Positions 42,406 through 52,247 of a stretch of 64,000 bases of DNA are shown here, piece after piece (the stretch's first letter is position 1; each line of letters starts with the position of its first letter). Both the position numbers and the translations under genes were made by a program. Source of the stretch: Paraburkholderia madseniana (GTDB taxonomy: Bacteria > Pseudomonadota > Gammaproteobacteria > Burkholderiales > Burkholderiaceae); the NCBI RefSeq assembly GCF_009690905.1, contig NZ_VOSW01000002.1, positions 1 through 64,000 on the forward strand, written 5' to 3'. Below the pieces are notes generated by a model. It ran no database searches. It saw only the letters and a program-made list of their open reading frames with translations, and had not been told where the DNA came from.

Positions 42406-43812
42406 ATGAACCAGCCGACCGAACCCACCATCGCCATCGACGTCTACCGCACGCGCCGCGAGCGCGTCCTCGCCGCGCTGCGCGCGACGGGTGGGGGCGT
42501 CGCCATCGTCCCCACCGCGCCGGAAAAGCTGCGCAACCGGGACGCCGACTACCCCTACCGGCACGATAGCTATTTCTACTATCTGACGGGTTTCACGGAG
42601 CCCGAGGCCTTGCTGGTGCTCGACGCAAGCGCCGCATCGGGCGAACCGGCCTCGATCCTGTTCTGCCGCGAGAAGAATGTCGAGCGCGAGACATGGGAAG
42701 GTTTCCGTTTCGGGCCGGAGGGCGCACGCGAGGCGTTCGGCTTCGACGCCGCCTTCCCCGAGAGCGAAGTCGACGCGCAACTACCACGCATTCTCGCCGA
42801 CAAGCCATCGCTGCATTACGCGCTCGGCACGTCGGCGGCACTGGACGAACAGGTGCGCGGCTGGCTCGACGCGGTGCGCTCGCTAGGCCGCAGCGGCGTC
42901 GCCACGCCCACAGTCGCGCATGATCTGATCCCGTTGCTCGACGACATGCGGCTCATCAAGGATCCCCACGAACTCGCCATCATGCGTCGCGCCGGACAGA
43001 TTTCCGCGCAGGCGCATCGCCGCGCAATGGCCGCCTGCCACCCCGGCGTGCGTGAGTACGAACTGGAAGCCGAGCTGCTCTACACCTTCCGCAAATTCGG
43101 CTCGCAGGCGCCGGCTTACACGTCGATCGTCGCCGCGGGCGCCAACGCCTGCGTGCTGCACTACCCGGCCGGCAACGCGATCGCCCAGGACGGCGACCTG
43201 ATCCTGATCGACGCCGCCTGCGAACTCGACGGCTACGCATCCGACATCACCCGCACCTTCCCGGCGAGCGGCCGCTTCACGCCGGCGCAGCGCGAGTTGT
43301 ACGACATCGTGCTGGGCGCGCAGCAGGCTGCCGTCGACGCCACCCGCGTCGGTGCCACCTTCGACGATCCGCACCAGGCCGCCGTGCGCGTGCTATCGCA
43401 AGGGCTGCTCGACACCGGCATCGTCGACCGCGCGAAGTTCGCCTCGGTCGACGCAGTGATCGCGGAGCGCGCCTATGCGCCGTTCTATATGCACCGTACT
43501 GGCCACTGGATCGGCATGGACGTGCACGATGTCGGCGACTACCGCGAACGCGGCGCACCACGCGACGAAGCGGGCGCGCTGCCGTGGCGCACGCTGCAGG
43601 TGGGGATGACGCTGACCATCGAGCCCGGCTTGTACATCCGTCCGACCGAAGGCGTGCCGGAGCGCTACTGGAACATCGGCATCCGCATTGAAGACGACGC
43701 GATCGTCACGGCGGCAGGTTGCGAGCTGATCACACGCGACGTCCCGGTGGCGGCCGGCGAGATCGAGGCGCTGATGCAGGAAGCCCGCGCGGCCCAGCCG
43801 CTAAAGCAGTAA
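42406..43812 (+). CDS. pepP: Xaa-Pro aminopeptidase (aminopeptidase P)
   Basis: This 468-residue M24 metallopeptidase removes N-terminal residues ahead of proline. The N-terminal creatinase-like domain is followed by the pita-bread catalytic domain with dimetal ligands in LILIDAACELDGYASDITRTF (Asp, Asp), TGHWIGMDVHDVGDY (His), TIEPGLYI (Glu) and GIRIEDDAIVT (Glu). The start at 42406 (MNQPTEPTIAI) is preferred over the longer upstream frame. It is followed 31 bases later by a ubiH-type gene, as is common for pepP-ubiH in proteobacteria. Confidence 0.94.
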   Translation: MNQPTEPTIAIDVYRTRRERVLAALRATGGGVAIVPTAPEKLRNRDADYPYRHDSYFYYLTGFTEPEALLVLDASAASGEPASILFCREKNVERETWEGFRFGPEGAREAFGFDAAFPESEVDAQLPRILADKPSLHYALGTSAALDEQVRGWLDAVRSLGRSGVATPTVAHDLIPLLDDMRLIKDPHELAIMRRAGQISAQAHRRAMAACHPGVREYELEAELLYTFRKFGSQAPAYTSIVAAGANACVLHYPAGNAIAQDGDLILIDAACELDGYASDITRTFPASGRFTPAQRELYDIVLGAQQAAVDATRVGATFDDPHQAAVRVLSQGLLDTGIVDRAKFASVDAVIAERAYAPFYMHRTGHWIGMDVHDVGDYRERGAPRDEAGALPWRTLQVGMTLTIEPGLYIRPTEGVPERYWNIGIRIEDDAIVTAAGCELITRDVPVAAGEIEALMQEARAAQPLKQ

Positions 43813-43843
43813 CCGAGGCAGTAACCCAAGGAAGCAACCCGCA

Positions 43844-45085
43844 ATGAACGACGTTTCCCAGTCGACGGTGATTCTGAAACCCGCCGCGTCCGACCATGGC
43901 TTCGATTTCGACGTGACGATCGTCGGCGCCGGGCCGGTCGGGCTGGCGCTTGCCGGCTGGCTGGCGCGCCGCAGCGCGACGCAGGCGCTGAAGATCGCGT
44001 TGATCGACGCGCGCGAACCGGAAGATTCGATTACCGATCCGCGCGCGATCGCCGTCTCGCACGGCAGCCGGATGATTCTCGAACCACTGCGCTGGCCAGC
44101 CGACGCCACCGCGATCCAGCGCATCCACGTGTCGCAGCGCGGCCATTTCGGCCGCACGCTGATCGACCACAGCGAGCACGGTTTGCCGGCGCTCGGTTAC
44201 GTGCTGCGTTATGGCTCGATCGTGCACGGTCTCGCCGAAGCGGTTCACGCGACCTCGGTGCACTGGTTCCGCTCCACCTCCGCCGCGGCGCCGACTCAGG
44301 ACCTCGACGGCGTCACGCTGCCGATCGAAACCGCGGGTGTCACACGCAATCTGCGCACGCGGATTCTGGTGAATGCCGAAGGCGGCCTGTTCGGCGACCA
44401 GAAACAGAAAGCCACCGGGAGCACGGGCAGCAGCGCAGTCGGCGGAACGCGCGATTACGGGCAGACCGCGCTGGTCGGCACGGTCGCCGTGTCGGCGCCG
44501 CAACCGCATGTGGCGTGGGAGCGCTTCACGTCGCAAGGACCGATCGCATTGCTGCCGATGGGCGGCGTGCGCGGCGCGAATTACGCGCTGGTCTGGTGCT
44601 GCGCACCCGACGAAGCCGCGCGACGCGCACAACTCTCCGACGACGAATTCCTGCTCGAACTCGGCGCCGCATTCGGCAACCGCATGGGCCGCTTTACGCA
44701 AATCAAGGGACGCGCGTCGTTCCCGCTGGGACTGAACGCGGTCGATACGCTGGTGAACGGCCATGTCGTTGCAATCGGCAATGCGGCGCAGACGCTGCAT
44801 CCGGTGGCAGGTCAAGGTCTGAATCTGGGCTTGCGCGACGCACACGCGCTCGCCGATGCCTTGTCGGCGGAAGGTCCGACCCCGCTGGCTCTCGCGACGT
44901 TCGCGCAACGCCGCGCGCTCGACCGGCGCCTGACGATCGGCGCCACCGACACGCTCGCGCGCCTTTTCACCGTCGACTTCCCGCCGCTCGCCGCCTTGCG
45001 CGGCCTCGCCCTCACCGCGCTCGAATTCGTGCCGCCGGTGAAAACCGCGCTGGCGCGGCAAATGATGTTCGGCCAGCGCCGCTGA
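43844..45085 (+). CDS. UbiH/UbiF-type FAD-dependent monooxygenase
   Basis: This 413-residue flavoprotein monooxygenase of the aromatic hydroxylase family has the Rossmann FAD motif VTIVGAGPVGLALAGWLARRS (residues 24-44) and the C-terminal NGHVVAIGNAAQTLHPVAGQGLNLGLRDAHAL segment with the GD-like FAD motif. UbiH, UbiF, UbiI or related enzymes hydroxylate the ubiquinone ring, and pairing with pepP supports that role. Which ring position is hydroxylated cannot be told from this sequence. Confidence 0.9.
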   Translation: MNDVSQSTVILKPAASDHGFDFDVTIVGAGPVGLALAGWLARRSATQALKIALIDAREPEDSITDPRAIAVSHGSRMILEPLRWPADATAIQRIHVSQRGHFGRTLIDHSEHGLPALGYVLRYGSIVHGLAEAVHATSVHWFRSTSAAAPTQDLDGVTLPIETAGVTRNLRTRILVNAEGGLFGDQKQKATGSTGSSAVGGTRDYGQTALVGTVAVSAPQPHVAWERFTSQGPIALLPMGGVRGANYALVWCCAPDEAARRAQLSDDEFLLELGAAFGNRMGRFTQIKGRASFPLGLNAVDTLVNGHVVAIGNAAQTLHPVAGQGLNLGLRDAHALADALSAEGPTPLALATFAQRRALDRRLTIGATDTLARLFTVDFPPLAALRGLALTALEFVPPVKTALARQMMFGQRR

Positions 45086-45352
45086 GCGCGCCGCCCGTTC
45101 GCGCCCAACGCCCTCGGCCGCTGCAGCCTTTTTAGGCACCGTGCCAGGCACATAAGCAGGCCCATCAGCGTCGCCGCGCGAACGGTGCCGGTTCTATGAA
45201 CCGGACCACTTTCATAGAAGATTTAATGAGTTACGACAGACTCAAGTCGGGTGTCGACTATCCGTTAACGCTAAAATGGCGGTTTTCCTTCGCATTTCGC
45301 GCAAGCTCCGATTGACAGAAACTTAACAATCGGTCACAAGCGCGTCCAAGTC
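45086..45352. promoter_or_regulatory. Leader region of dusB-fis with mutually exclusive hairpins
   Basis: About 270 bases between the ubiH-type gene and dusB. At 45188-45220, CCGGTTC-TAT-GAACCGG and TTCTATGA-ACCGGACCACTT-TCATAGAA share bases and cannot form together. AT-rich promoter-like DNA follows (TTAACG, TAAAAT near 45265-45280). Confidence 0.45.
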
Positions 45353-46420
45353 ATGCCCACTCTCGGCTCCCACAATCTGCGTAACAACCTGTTCGTCGCC
45401 CCCATGGCCGGCGTAACCGACCGGCCGTTCCGGCAACTGTGCAAACGGCTGGGCGCGGGCTATGCGGTGTCGGAAATGGTCGCCTCGAACGCGCAGTTGT
45501 GGAAAAGCGAAAAAACCATGCGCCGCGCCAACCACACGGGCGAGGTCGAGCCGATCGCCGTGCAGATCGCCGGCGCCGATCCGGCCATGATGGCCGAAGC
45601 CGCTCGCTACAACGTGGCGAACGGCGCGCAGATCATCGACATCAACATGGGCTGCCCGGCCAAGAAGGTGTGCAACGTGGCCGCGGGTTCCGCCTTGCTG
45701 CAGAACGAGCCGCTGGTGCAGCGCATCGTCGAGGCCGTGGTGGGCGCAGTGGGCGTCGGGCCGGATGCGGTGCCCGTCACGCTGAAGATCCGCACCGGCT
45801 GGGATCGCGACAACAAAAACGCTTTGACGGTAGCGCGTCTGGCCGAAGCCGCCGGCATTTCCATGCTGACCGTGCACGGCCGCACCCGCGCCGACCTGTA
45901 TCACGGCGACGCCGAATACGAGACCATCGCTGCCGTCAAAGCAGCGGTGCGCATTCCGGTGGTCGCCAATGGCGACATCACGTCGCCGCAAAAAGCCCGC
46001 GAGGTGCTCGCCGCCACCGGCGCCGACGCCATCATGATCGGCCGCGCCGCCCAGGGGCGTCCGTGGCTGTTTCGCGAGATCGAGCATTTCCTGCAAACGG
46101 GTGAGTTGCTGCCGCCGCCGCGCATCGACGAAATCCAGCAGGTGATGAACGAGCATCTCGAAGATCACTACGCGTTCTACGGCGAATTTACGGGCGTGCG
46201 CACTGCGCGTAAGCATATCGGCTGGTACACTCGCGGCCTTTCTGGCGCCAACGTGTTCCGGCACCGTATGAATACGCTGGACACCACGCGCGAACAACTC
46301 CTCGCCGTCAACGAATTCTTCAACGCCCAAAAGGCGATTTCCGACCGCCTCGTCTACGTCGACGAGACGCTCAGCAAGAACGACGGCGAGCCGGACCATA
46401 CCGACCGACTAGCAGCATGA
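45353..46420 (+). CDS. dusB: tRNA-dihydrouridine synthase B
   Basis: This 355-residue FMN-dependent enzyme reduces uridine in tRNA (position 17 in the DusB class). Catalytic Cys101 lies in NMGCPAKKV, and the FMN-binding loops include APMAGVTDRPFR (residues 16-27), TLKIRTGWD and VVANGDITSP. The last codons overlap the fis start by 4 bases, as in most proteobacteria, where the two genes form one operon. Confidence 0.95.
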   Translation: MPTLGSHNLRNNLFVAPMAGVTDRPFRQLCKRLGAGYAVSEMVASNAQLWKSEKTMRRANHTGEVEPIAVQIAGADPAMMAEAARYNVANGAQIIDINMGCPAKKVCNVAAGSALLQNEPLVQRIVEAVVGAVGVGPDAVPVTLKIRTGWDRDNKNALTVARLAEAAGISMLTVHGRTRADLYHGDAEYETIAAVKAAVRIPVVANGDITSPQKAREVLAATGADAIMIGRAAQGRPWLFREIEHFLQTGELLPPPRIDEIQQVMNEHLEDHYAFYGEFTGVRTARKHIGWYTRGLSGANVFRHRMNTLDTTREQLLAVNEFFNAQKAISDRLVYVDETLSKNDGEPDHTDRLAA

Positions 46421-46650
46421 GCAAGAACAATATCGAACAATCTGTCCGCGACAGCCTGGGGATGTATTTCCAGGATCTCGACGGCTCCAATCCGCATGAC
46501 GTCTACGACATGGTTATTTCATGCGTGGAAAAACCCTTGCTCGAAGTGGTGCTCGAGCAGGCCGGCGGCAATCAGTCGCTGGCCGCCGAGTATCTCGGCA
46601 TCAACCGCAATACGCTGCGCAAGAAGCTGCAACAGCACGGTTTGCTGTAG
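46417..46650 (+). CDS. fis: Nucleoid-associated DNA-binding protein Fis
   Basis: This 77-residue protein has a C-terminal helix-turn-helix (VVLEQAGGNQSLAAEYLGINRNTLRKKLQQHG) typical of Fis and an N-terminal dimerisation half shorter than in E. coli (98 residues). Fis bends DNA and activates rRNA and other growth-linked promoters. The ATG overlaps the dusB stop (ATGA), so translation is coupled. The beta-proteobacterial form is usually about this length. Confidence 0.95.
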   Translation: MSKNNIEQSVRDSLGMYFQDLDGSNPHDVYDMVISCVEKPLLEVVLEQAGGNQSLAAEYLGINRNTLRKKLQQHGLL

Positions 46651-46705
46651 TTCGTTGTAGTTTCAAGCGCCCTGCCACGTTTCCCTTCGGCTTTTCGTCT
46701 TCATC

Positions 46706-48271
46706 ATGATCAAGCAAGCGCTCATCTCCGTTTCCGACAAGTCCGGCATCGTCGACTTCGCCAAGTCGCTGTCGGACCTCGGCGTCAAGATCCTGTCGAC
46801 CGGCGGCACCGCGAAACTGCTCGCGGACGCGGGCCTCTCCGTCACCGAAGTCGCCGACTACACGGGCTTCCCGGAAATGCTGGACGGGCGTGTGAAAACG
46901 CTGCATCCGAAGGTGCACGGCGGCATTCTTGCGCGCCGCGACCTGCCGGAACACATGGCAGCGCTTGAAAAGCACGACATCCCGACGATCGACCTGCTGG
47001 TCGTGAATCTGTACCCGTTCGTGCAGACCGTGTCGAAAGAAACGTGCTCGCTGGAAGACGCGATCGAGAATATCGACATCGGCGGCCCGACCATGCTGCG
47101 CTCGGCCGCGAAGAATCATCGCGACGTGACGGTGGTGGTCGATCCGGCCGACTACGCGGTCGTGCTCGACGAAATGCGTGCGAATAGCAACGCTGTCTCG
47201 TACAAGACGAACTTCCGTCTGGCCACCAAGGTGTTCGCGCACACCGCGCAGTACGACGGCGCGATCACGAACTACCTGACGAGCCTCACCGACGAATTGC
47301 AACACTCGTCGCGCAACACCTACCCGGCTACCTTCAACCTGGCTTTCGACAAGGTGCAGGATCTGCGCTACGGCGAGAACCCGCACCAGAGCGCCGCGTT
47401 CTATCGCGATCTGTCCGTGCCGGCTGGCGCACTGGCGAACTACAACCAGTTGCAAGGCAAGGAACTGTCGTACAACAACATCGCCGATTCCGATGCAGCG
47501 TGGGAATGCGTGAAGACGTTCGACGTACCGGCCTGCGTGATCGTCAAGCACGCGAATCCGTGCGGCGTCGCAGTGGGCGCGGACGCGAACGAAGCGTATG
47601 CGAAGGCGTTCCAGACCGATCCGACCTCGGCGTTCGGCGGCATCATCGCGTTCAACCGTGAAGTCGACGAAACGGCGGCGCAAGCCGTGGCCAAGCAGTT
47701 CGTCGAAGTGCTGATCGCACCGTCGTTCAGCACGGCGGCTCGTCAGGTGTTCGCGGCCAAGCAGAACGTGCGTCTGTTGGAAATCGCCTTGGGTGACGGT
47801 CATAACGCGTTCGATCTGAAGCGCGTCGGCGGCGGCCTGCTGGTGCAATCGCTCGATTCGAAAAACGTGCAGCCGCACGAATTGCGCGTGGTCACGAAGC
47901 GTCACCCGACGCCGAAGGAAATGGACGACCTGCTGTTCGCATGGCGCGTCGCGAAGTACGTGAAGTCGAACGCGATCGTGTTCTGCGGCAACGGCATGAC
48001 GCTCGGCGTCGGCGCGGGCCAGATGAGCCGCGTGGACTCGGCGCGTATTGCGAGTATCAAGGCGCAGAACGCCGGTTTGACGCTGGCGGGTTCGGCGGTG
48101 GCGTCGGACGCGTTCTTCCCGTTCCGTGACGGTCTGGATGTGGTGGTTGCAGCAGGCGCGACCTGCGTGATTCAACCGGGCGGCTCGATGCGCGACGACG
48201 AAGTGATCGGTGCAGCAGACGAGCACAACATCGCGATGGTGGTGACCGGCGTGCGTCATTTCCGGCATTGA
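46706..48271 (+). CDS. purH: Bifunctional AICAR formyltransferase/IMP cyclohydrolase
   Basis: This 521-residue enzyme performs the last two steps of IMP synthesis. The N-terminal MGS-like cyclohydrolase domain (about residues 1-150, starting [18 protein letters not shown]) is followed by the AICAR transformylase domain with the KHANPCG motif, whose Lys-His pair is catalytic. The gene lies 55 bases after fis. A terminator follows at 48331-48368. Confidence 0.96.
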   Translation: MIKQALISVSDKSGIVDFAKSLSDLGVKILSTGGTAKLLADAGLSVTEVADYTGFPEMLDGRVKTLHPKVHGGILARRDLPEHMAALEKHDIPTIDLLVVNLYPFVQTVSKETCSLEDAIENIDIGGPTMLRSAAKNHRDVTVVVDPADYAVVLDEMRANSNAVSYKTNFRLATKVFAHTAQYDGAITNYLTSLTDELQHSSRNTYPATFNLAFDKVQDLRYGENPHQSAAFYRDLSVPAGALANYNQLQGKELSYNNIADSDAAWECVKTFDVPACVIVKHANPCGVAVGADANEAYAKAFQTDPTSAFGGIIAFNREVDETAAQAVAKQFVEVLIAPSFSTAARQVFAAKQNVRLLEIALGDGHNAFDLKRVGGGLLVQSLDSKNVQPHELRVVTKRHPTPKEMDDLLFAWRVAKYVKSNAIVFCGNGMTLGVGAGQMSRVDSARIASIKAQNAGLTLAGSAVASDAFFPFRDGLDVVVAAGATCVIQPGGSMRDDEVIGAADEHNIAMVVTGVRHFRH

Positions 48272-48330
48272 ATTCGACTTCGCGGGCGGCGTCTTTGTGA
48301 TGCGATGCTCGCCTGCGTAGCTTGCGCGAA

Positions 48331-48368
48331 ACGGCCCGGTGGAGTTTTCCGCCGGGTCGTTTTGTTTT
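48331..48368 (+). terminator. Terminator after purH
   Basis: ACGGCCCGG and CCGGGTCGT form a stem with one G-U pair around a GGAGTTTTCC-type loop, followed by TTTGTTTTGG. Confidence 0.75.
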
Positions 48369-48443
48369 GGAACACCGACCGCCACACGGCGCGTTCGTTG
48401 TAGTATCGCAAGCACCTGGTTTTAACCGCATACGCGGCATCTC

Positions 48444-48986
48444 ATGAGAATTCTCGGCATCGACCCCGGCTTGCGCGTGACCGGCTTTGGCGTAATCGAT
48501 CAAACCGGACACACGCTCAGCTACGTCGCAAGCGGCGTGATCAAAACCGCCGACGCCGATCTGCCATCGCGTCTCGGCACCATTTTCGAAGGCATTTCGA
48601 CGCTGATCCGCCAGCACTCGCCGGATCAGTCGGCGATCGAAAAAGTGTTCGTCAACGTCAATCCGCAATCCACCCTGCTGCTTGGTCAGGCGCGCGGCGC
48701 GGCGATTTGTGGGCTGGTGGCGGGCGGCGTGCCGGTTGCCGAATATACGGCGTTGCAGTTGAAGCAGGCTGTGGTCGGTTATGGCCGCGCGACCAAGGAG
48801 CAGATGCAGCAGATGGTGGTGCGGCTGCTCAACCTCTCCGGCGTGCCTGGCACTGATGCCGCTGACGCCCTCGGCATGGCGATTTGCCACGCGCATGGGG
48901 GCTCGACGCTGAGTACGCTCGGCGGCATTGCGCCGTCGCTAGCGAAGAAAGGCTTGCGTGTGCGGCGTGGGCGGTTGGTGGGCTAG
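48444..48986 (+). CDS. ruvC: Holliday-junction resolvase RuvC
   Basis: This 180-residue RNase H-fold endonuclease cleaves Holliday junctions. Catalytic acids are Asp7 ([14 protein letters not shown]), the Glu in SAIEKVFVN, and Asp residues in [15 protein letters not shown]. It precedes ruvA and ruvB in the conserved order and acts with the RuvAB branch-migration motor. Confidence 0.96.
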   Translation: MRILGIDPGLRVTGFGVIDQTGHTLSYVASGVIKTADADLPSRLGTIFEGISTLIRQHSPDQSAIEKVFVNVNPQSTLLLGQARGAAICGLVAGGVPVAEYTALQLKQAVVGYGRATKEQMQQMVVRLLNLSGVPGTDAADALGMAICHAHGGSTLSTLGGIAPSLAKKGLRVRRGRLVG

Positions 48987-49139
48987 GTGTTCAGTTCCGG
49001 CTGCCAGCGCCATGATCCGCAACATCACTGAGCCTGCTTCGGGCCGCACGAATTGTGGAAACAGCGCGAATCGCGACTACGCATCATGCCGCGCACCCAC
49101 TGCGCTACACTCGCCCTTTCTCTCAAGATTGAATCCGCC

Positions 49140-49721
49140 ATGATCGGTCGCATTGCCGGCGTTCTGCTGGAAAAAAACCCGCCGCATCTACTCGTCGACT
49201 GCAACGGCGTCGGTTACGAAGTCGATGTGCCGATGAGCACGTTCTACAACCTGCCGTCGACCGGTGAACGCGTCGTGCTGCTCACGCAAATGATCGTGCG
49301 TGAAGACGCGCATCTCCTCTATGGCTTCGGCACCGCCGAAGAACGCTCGACGTTCCGCGAACTGCTGAAGATCACAGGCATCGGCGCGCGTATGGCGCTC
49401 GCCGTGCTCTCCGGCATGAGCGTGCATGAGCTGGCGCAGACCGTCACGATGCAGGACGCCGCGCGCCTGACTCGTGTGCCGGGCATCGGCAAGAAAACAG
49501 CGGAGCGGCTGCTCCTCGAACTGAAGGGGAAGATCGGCGCCGACCTGGGCGCGCTGGCGGGCGCGGCGTCGGCATCCGACCACGCCTCCGATATCCTGAA
49601 CGCACTGATCGCATTGGGTTACTCCGAAAAAGAAGCGTTGGCGGCCGTCAAGAACGTGCCGGCCGGCACCGGCGTTTCCGAAGGCATCAAGCTCGCGTTG
49701 AAGGCGTTGTCCAAGGGTTAA
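49140..49721 (+). CDS. ruvA: Holliday-junction-binding subunit RuvA
   Basis: This 193-residue protein has domain I (OB fold, [12 protein letters not shown]), domain II with helix-hairpin-helix motifs ([18 protein letters not shown] and [20 protein letters not shown]), and the C-terminal RuvB-binding domain III ([17 protein letters not shown]). It forms tetramers on four-way junctions and loads RuvB. The start at 49140 (MIGRIAG) is the conserved one. It is about 150 bases after ruvC. Confidence 0.96.
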   Translation: MIGRIAGVLLEKNPPHLLVDCNGVGYEVDVPMSTFYNLPSTGERVVLLTQMIVREDAHLLYGFGTAEERSTFRELLKITGIGARMALAVLSGMSVHELAQTVTMQDAARLTRVPGIGKKTAERLLLELKGKIGADLGALAGAASASDHASDILNALIALGYSEKEALAAVKNVPAGTGVSEGIKLALKALSKG

Positions 49722-49842
49722 AAGCCCATGCCGTGACGGTGGCGCCGCGTGCGACAAGTAAAGCTTCGCACACGGCGGTGCGGCGCACACCCTGGCCGTT
49801 CGGCCGAGTTTCGCAACGGGCGGGGCGCGGTACAATGACCGC

Positions 49843-50907
49843 ATGATCGAAACCGACAAACTCGCCGCCGAGCGCATCATCGCGGCCACGCCCGTCTCGC
49901 CGAACGAAGAAGCGTTCGAGCGCGCGTTGCGCCCACGCCAGCTCGAAGAATATGTCGGGCAGGAAAAAATACGCGGTCAACTGGAAATCTTCATCGAGGC
50001 TGCCAGGCGCCGGTCGGAATCGCTCGACCACGTGCTGCTGTTCGGGCCGCCGGGTCTCGGCAAGACCACGCTCGCGCACATCATCGCGCGGGAAATGGGT
50101 GTCAATCTGCGGCAAACATCCGGCCCGGTTCTTGAACGCGCCGGCGACCTCGCTGCATTGCTCACCAACCTCGAAGCCAACGACGTGCTGTTCATCGACG
50201 AAATCCACCGGCTCTCGCCGGTCGTCGAAGAAATTCTGTATCCGGCGTTGGAGGATTATCAGATCGACATCATGATCGGCGAAGGGCCGGCCGCGCGCAG
50301 CGTGAAGCTGGATCTGCAGCCGTTCACGCTGGTCGGCGCAACCACCCGCGCGGGTATGCTGACCAATCCGCTGCGCGACCGCTTCGGTATCGTCGCACGG
50401 CTCGAGTTTTATAACGCCGAAGAGTTGGCGCGCATCGTCACGCGTTCGGCATCGTTGCTACATGCGCAGATCCACCCGGATGGCGCATTCGAAATCGCCA
50501 AGCGCGCACGCGGCACGCCGCGGATCGCGAACCGGCTGTTGCGCCGCGTGCGCGATTTCGCAGAGGTGAAAGCGGACGGCAACATCACCGCTCAAGTGGC
50601 GGACGCGGCACTCAAGATGCTCGACGTGGATGCGGTCGGCTTCGACCTGATGGACCGCAAACTGCTCGAGGCGATCCTGCACAAATTCGACGGTGGCCCG
50701 GTCGGCGTCGACAATCTGGCAGCGGCAATCGGCGAAGAGCGCGACACGATCGAAGACGTGCTCGAACCGTACCTGATCCAGCAAGGCTTCCTGCAGCGCA
50801 CGCCGCGCGGCCGCGTCGCCACACTGCTCACGTACCGGCATTTCGGTCTCGCCGCGCCGGATGCTTCGAGCCCCATATCCGGCCTGTGGGATGCGGCCGC
50901 GACCTGA
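49843..50907 (+). CDS. ruvB: Holliday-junction branch-migration ATPase RuvB
   Basis: This 354-residue AAA+ motor has Walker [10 protein letters not shown] (68-76) and Walker B LFIDEIHR (116-123). Sensor residues are in [18 protein letters not shown], and the C-terminal winged-helix domain follows ([43 protein letters not shown]). It pumps DNA through RuvA-bound junctions. Length matches the family. Confidence 0.97.
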   Translation: MIETDKLAAERIIAATPVSPNEEAFERALRPRQLEEYVGQEKIRGQLEIFIEAARRRSESLDHVLLFGPPGLGKTTLAHIIAREMGVNLRQTSGPVLERAGDLAALLTNLEANDVLFIDEIHRLSPVVEEILYPALEDYQIDIMIGEGPAARSVKLDLQPFTLVGATTRAGMLTNPLRDRFGIVARLEFYNAEELARIVTRSASLLHAQIHPDGAFEIAKRARGTPRIANRLLRRVRDFAEVKADGNITAQVADAALKMLDVDAVGFDLMDRKLLEAILHKFDGGPVGVDNLAAAIGEERDTIEDVLEPYLIQQGFLQRTPRGRVATLLTYRHFGLAAPDASSPISGLWDAAAT

Positions 50908-50940
50908 GCCGGATGCGCGAGTTGAAATAACTCGCGCCGT

Positions 50941-51621
50941 TTAACGCCCCGGTTCCGGCACCCTCTTCTTGAAGCTATCGTCATCGCTCGGCGCGTCGAG
51001 ATGCGACACGTCCGCCCACGACACGATCGTCGCCTTGCTGGCGTCGTCGGCATAATCCACCACGTTGACGCTCGTATTCAGCAACGCGTAATCACGCGGC
51101 GCATCGAGTGACAAACCGCACGCAAAACGACGTACGCAATCGAGCACACCGCCATGCGCGACCACAGCGATCCGGCCGCCCGGATGCACTGCCACCAGAG
51201 GCTCGATCGCGTGCAGCACGCGGTGATAGAGCGTGCGCTGCGATTCACCTTCAGGCGGCGCGAAGCCAGGATCGCGGGTTTGCCAGTGCGCGTACTCATC
51301 AGGGAAACGGACGGCGATTTCGTCGCTGTCATGCCCCTGGAACGCACCATACGAACGCTCACGCAAACCTTCACGCAGTTGCAGCGGCAGGCCGAGCGCG
51401 TCGGCGATCGGCTGCGCGGTTTGTTGGGCACGTTGCAGATCGCTCGAATAGATCGCGTCGAGCCGTGCGCCCTCTTTCACCTCACCCGCGATGCGGCGTG
51501 CAAGGCGTTGCGCCTGCGCGAGGCCGGTCGTCGCGAGCGGAATGTCGATGTGACCTTGAATGCGCTTGATGCGGTTCCAGTCGGTCTCGCCGTGGCGGAT
51601 GAACAGAATCTGCGTAGTCAT
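50941..51621 (-). CDS. Histidine phosphatase (phosphoglycerate mutase-like)
   Basis: This 226-residue protein of the RHG superfamily has the phosphorylated His in ILFIRHGETDWN (RHG at residues 9-11) and the second catalytic His in VVAHGGVLDC. It resembles GpmB/CobC-type phosphatases, with substrates such as phosphosugars, alpha-ribazole phosphate or phosphoserine; no cobalamin genes adjoin it, so the substrate is open. It is the last gene of a minus-strand run after tyrS and dtd. Confidence 0.87.
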   Translation of the reverse strand: MTTQILFIRHGETDWNRIKRIQGHIDIPLATTGLAQAQRLARRIAGEVKEGARLDAIYSSDLQRAQQTAQPIADALGLPLQLREGLRERSYGAFQGHDSDEIAVRFPDEYAHWQTRDPGFAPPEGESQRTLYHRVLHAIEPLVAVHPGGRIAVVAHGGVLDCVRRFACGLSLDAPRDYALLNTSVNVVDYADDASKATIVSWADVSHLDAPSDDDSFKKRVPEPGR

Positions 51622-51732
51622 GGGATGAGCGTGGGCGCCAGTAGCCGGTTATGCCGAGCCGCTATTGTCGCAAGAAGCGGCTGGAGGAGTGGAAGCGTGC
51701 CGCCGCGTACACCATGCGGCAGCAGTGGAAGC

Positions 51733-52191
51733 TCAAGCGTTCGTCTGCAGCCAGAACGTGACCGGTCCGTCATTGACTAGCGACACCTGCATATCGGCGC
51801 CGAACTCGCCTGTCTCGACGATCGGGTGCTTGGCGCGCGCTGCCGAGACGAAGTAATCGAATAGCCGCTTGCCCTCGTCGGGCGGCGCGGCGGGCGTGAA
51901 GCTGGGACGCAGGCCGCTGTTGGTGTCGGCAGCCAGCGTGAACTGCGAAACGAGCAGCAAGCCGCCTGCGCGCCCTGCGCCGTCGAGGTTCTGCACGGAG
52001 AGATTCATCTTGCCGGCCGCATCGCTGAAGACGCGATAGCCGAGCACCTTGGCGAGCAGCCGGTCGGCTGCAGCCTCCGTGTCGCCACGTTCGGCGCATA
52101 CGAGCGCGAGCAGGCCCGCCTCGATTGCGCCGGTCACGCGGTCGTCCACGCGCACTTCCGCGCGGCGAACGCGCTGGATCAGCGCGATCAT
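51733..52191 (-). CDS. dtd: D-aminoacyl-tRNA deacylase
   Basis: This 152-residue enzyme hydrolyses D-aminoacyl-tRNAs (and Gly-tRNA-Ala) to keep D-amino acids out of proteins. The conserved SQFTLAADT motif and the cross-subunit Gly-Pro motif ([10 protein letters not shown]) are present; length is typical. It lies between tyrS and the histidine phosphatase, and the neighbouring TyrRS is a known source of D-Tyr-tRNA, so the pairing makes functional sense. Confidence 0.95.
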   Translation of the reverse strand: MIALIQRVRRAEVRVDDRVTGAIEAGLLALVCAERGDTEAAADRLLAKVLGYRVFSDAAGKMNLSVQNLDGAGRAGGLLLVSQFTLAADTNSGLRPSFTPAAPPDEGKRLFDYFVSAARAKHPIVETGEFGADMQVSLVNDGPVTFWLQTNA

Positions 52192-52247
52192 CGGCTCGAC
52201 TCCAGATGCAACAACGCTCGAGTCGCCATCGTGTTATCGCTGAGTCA

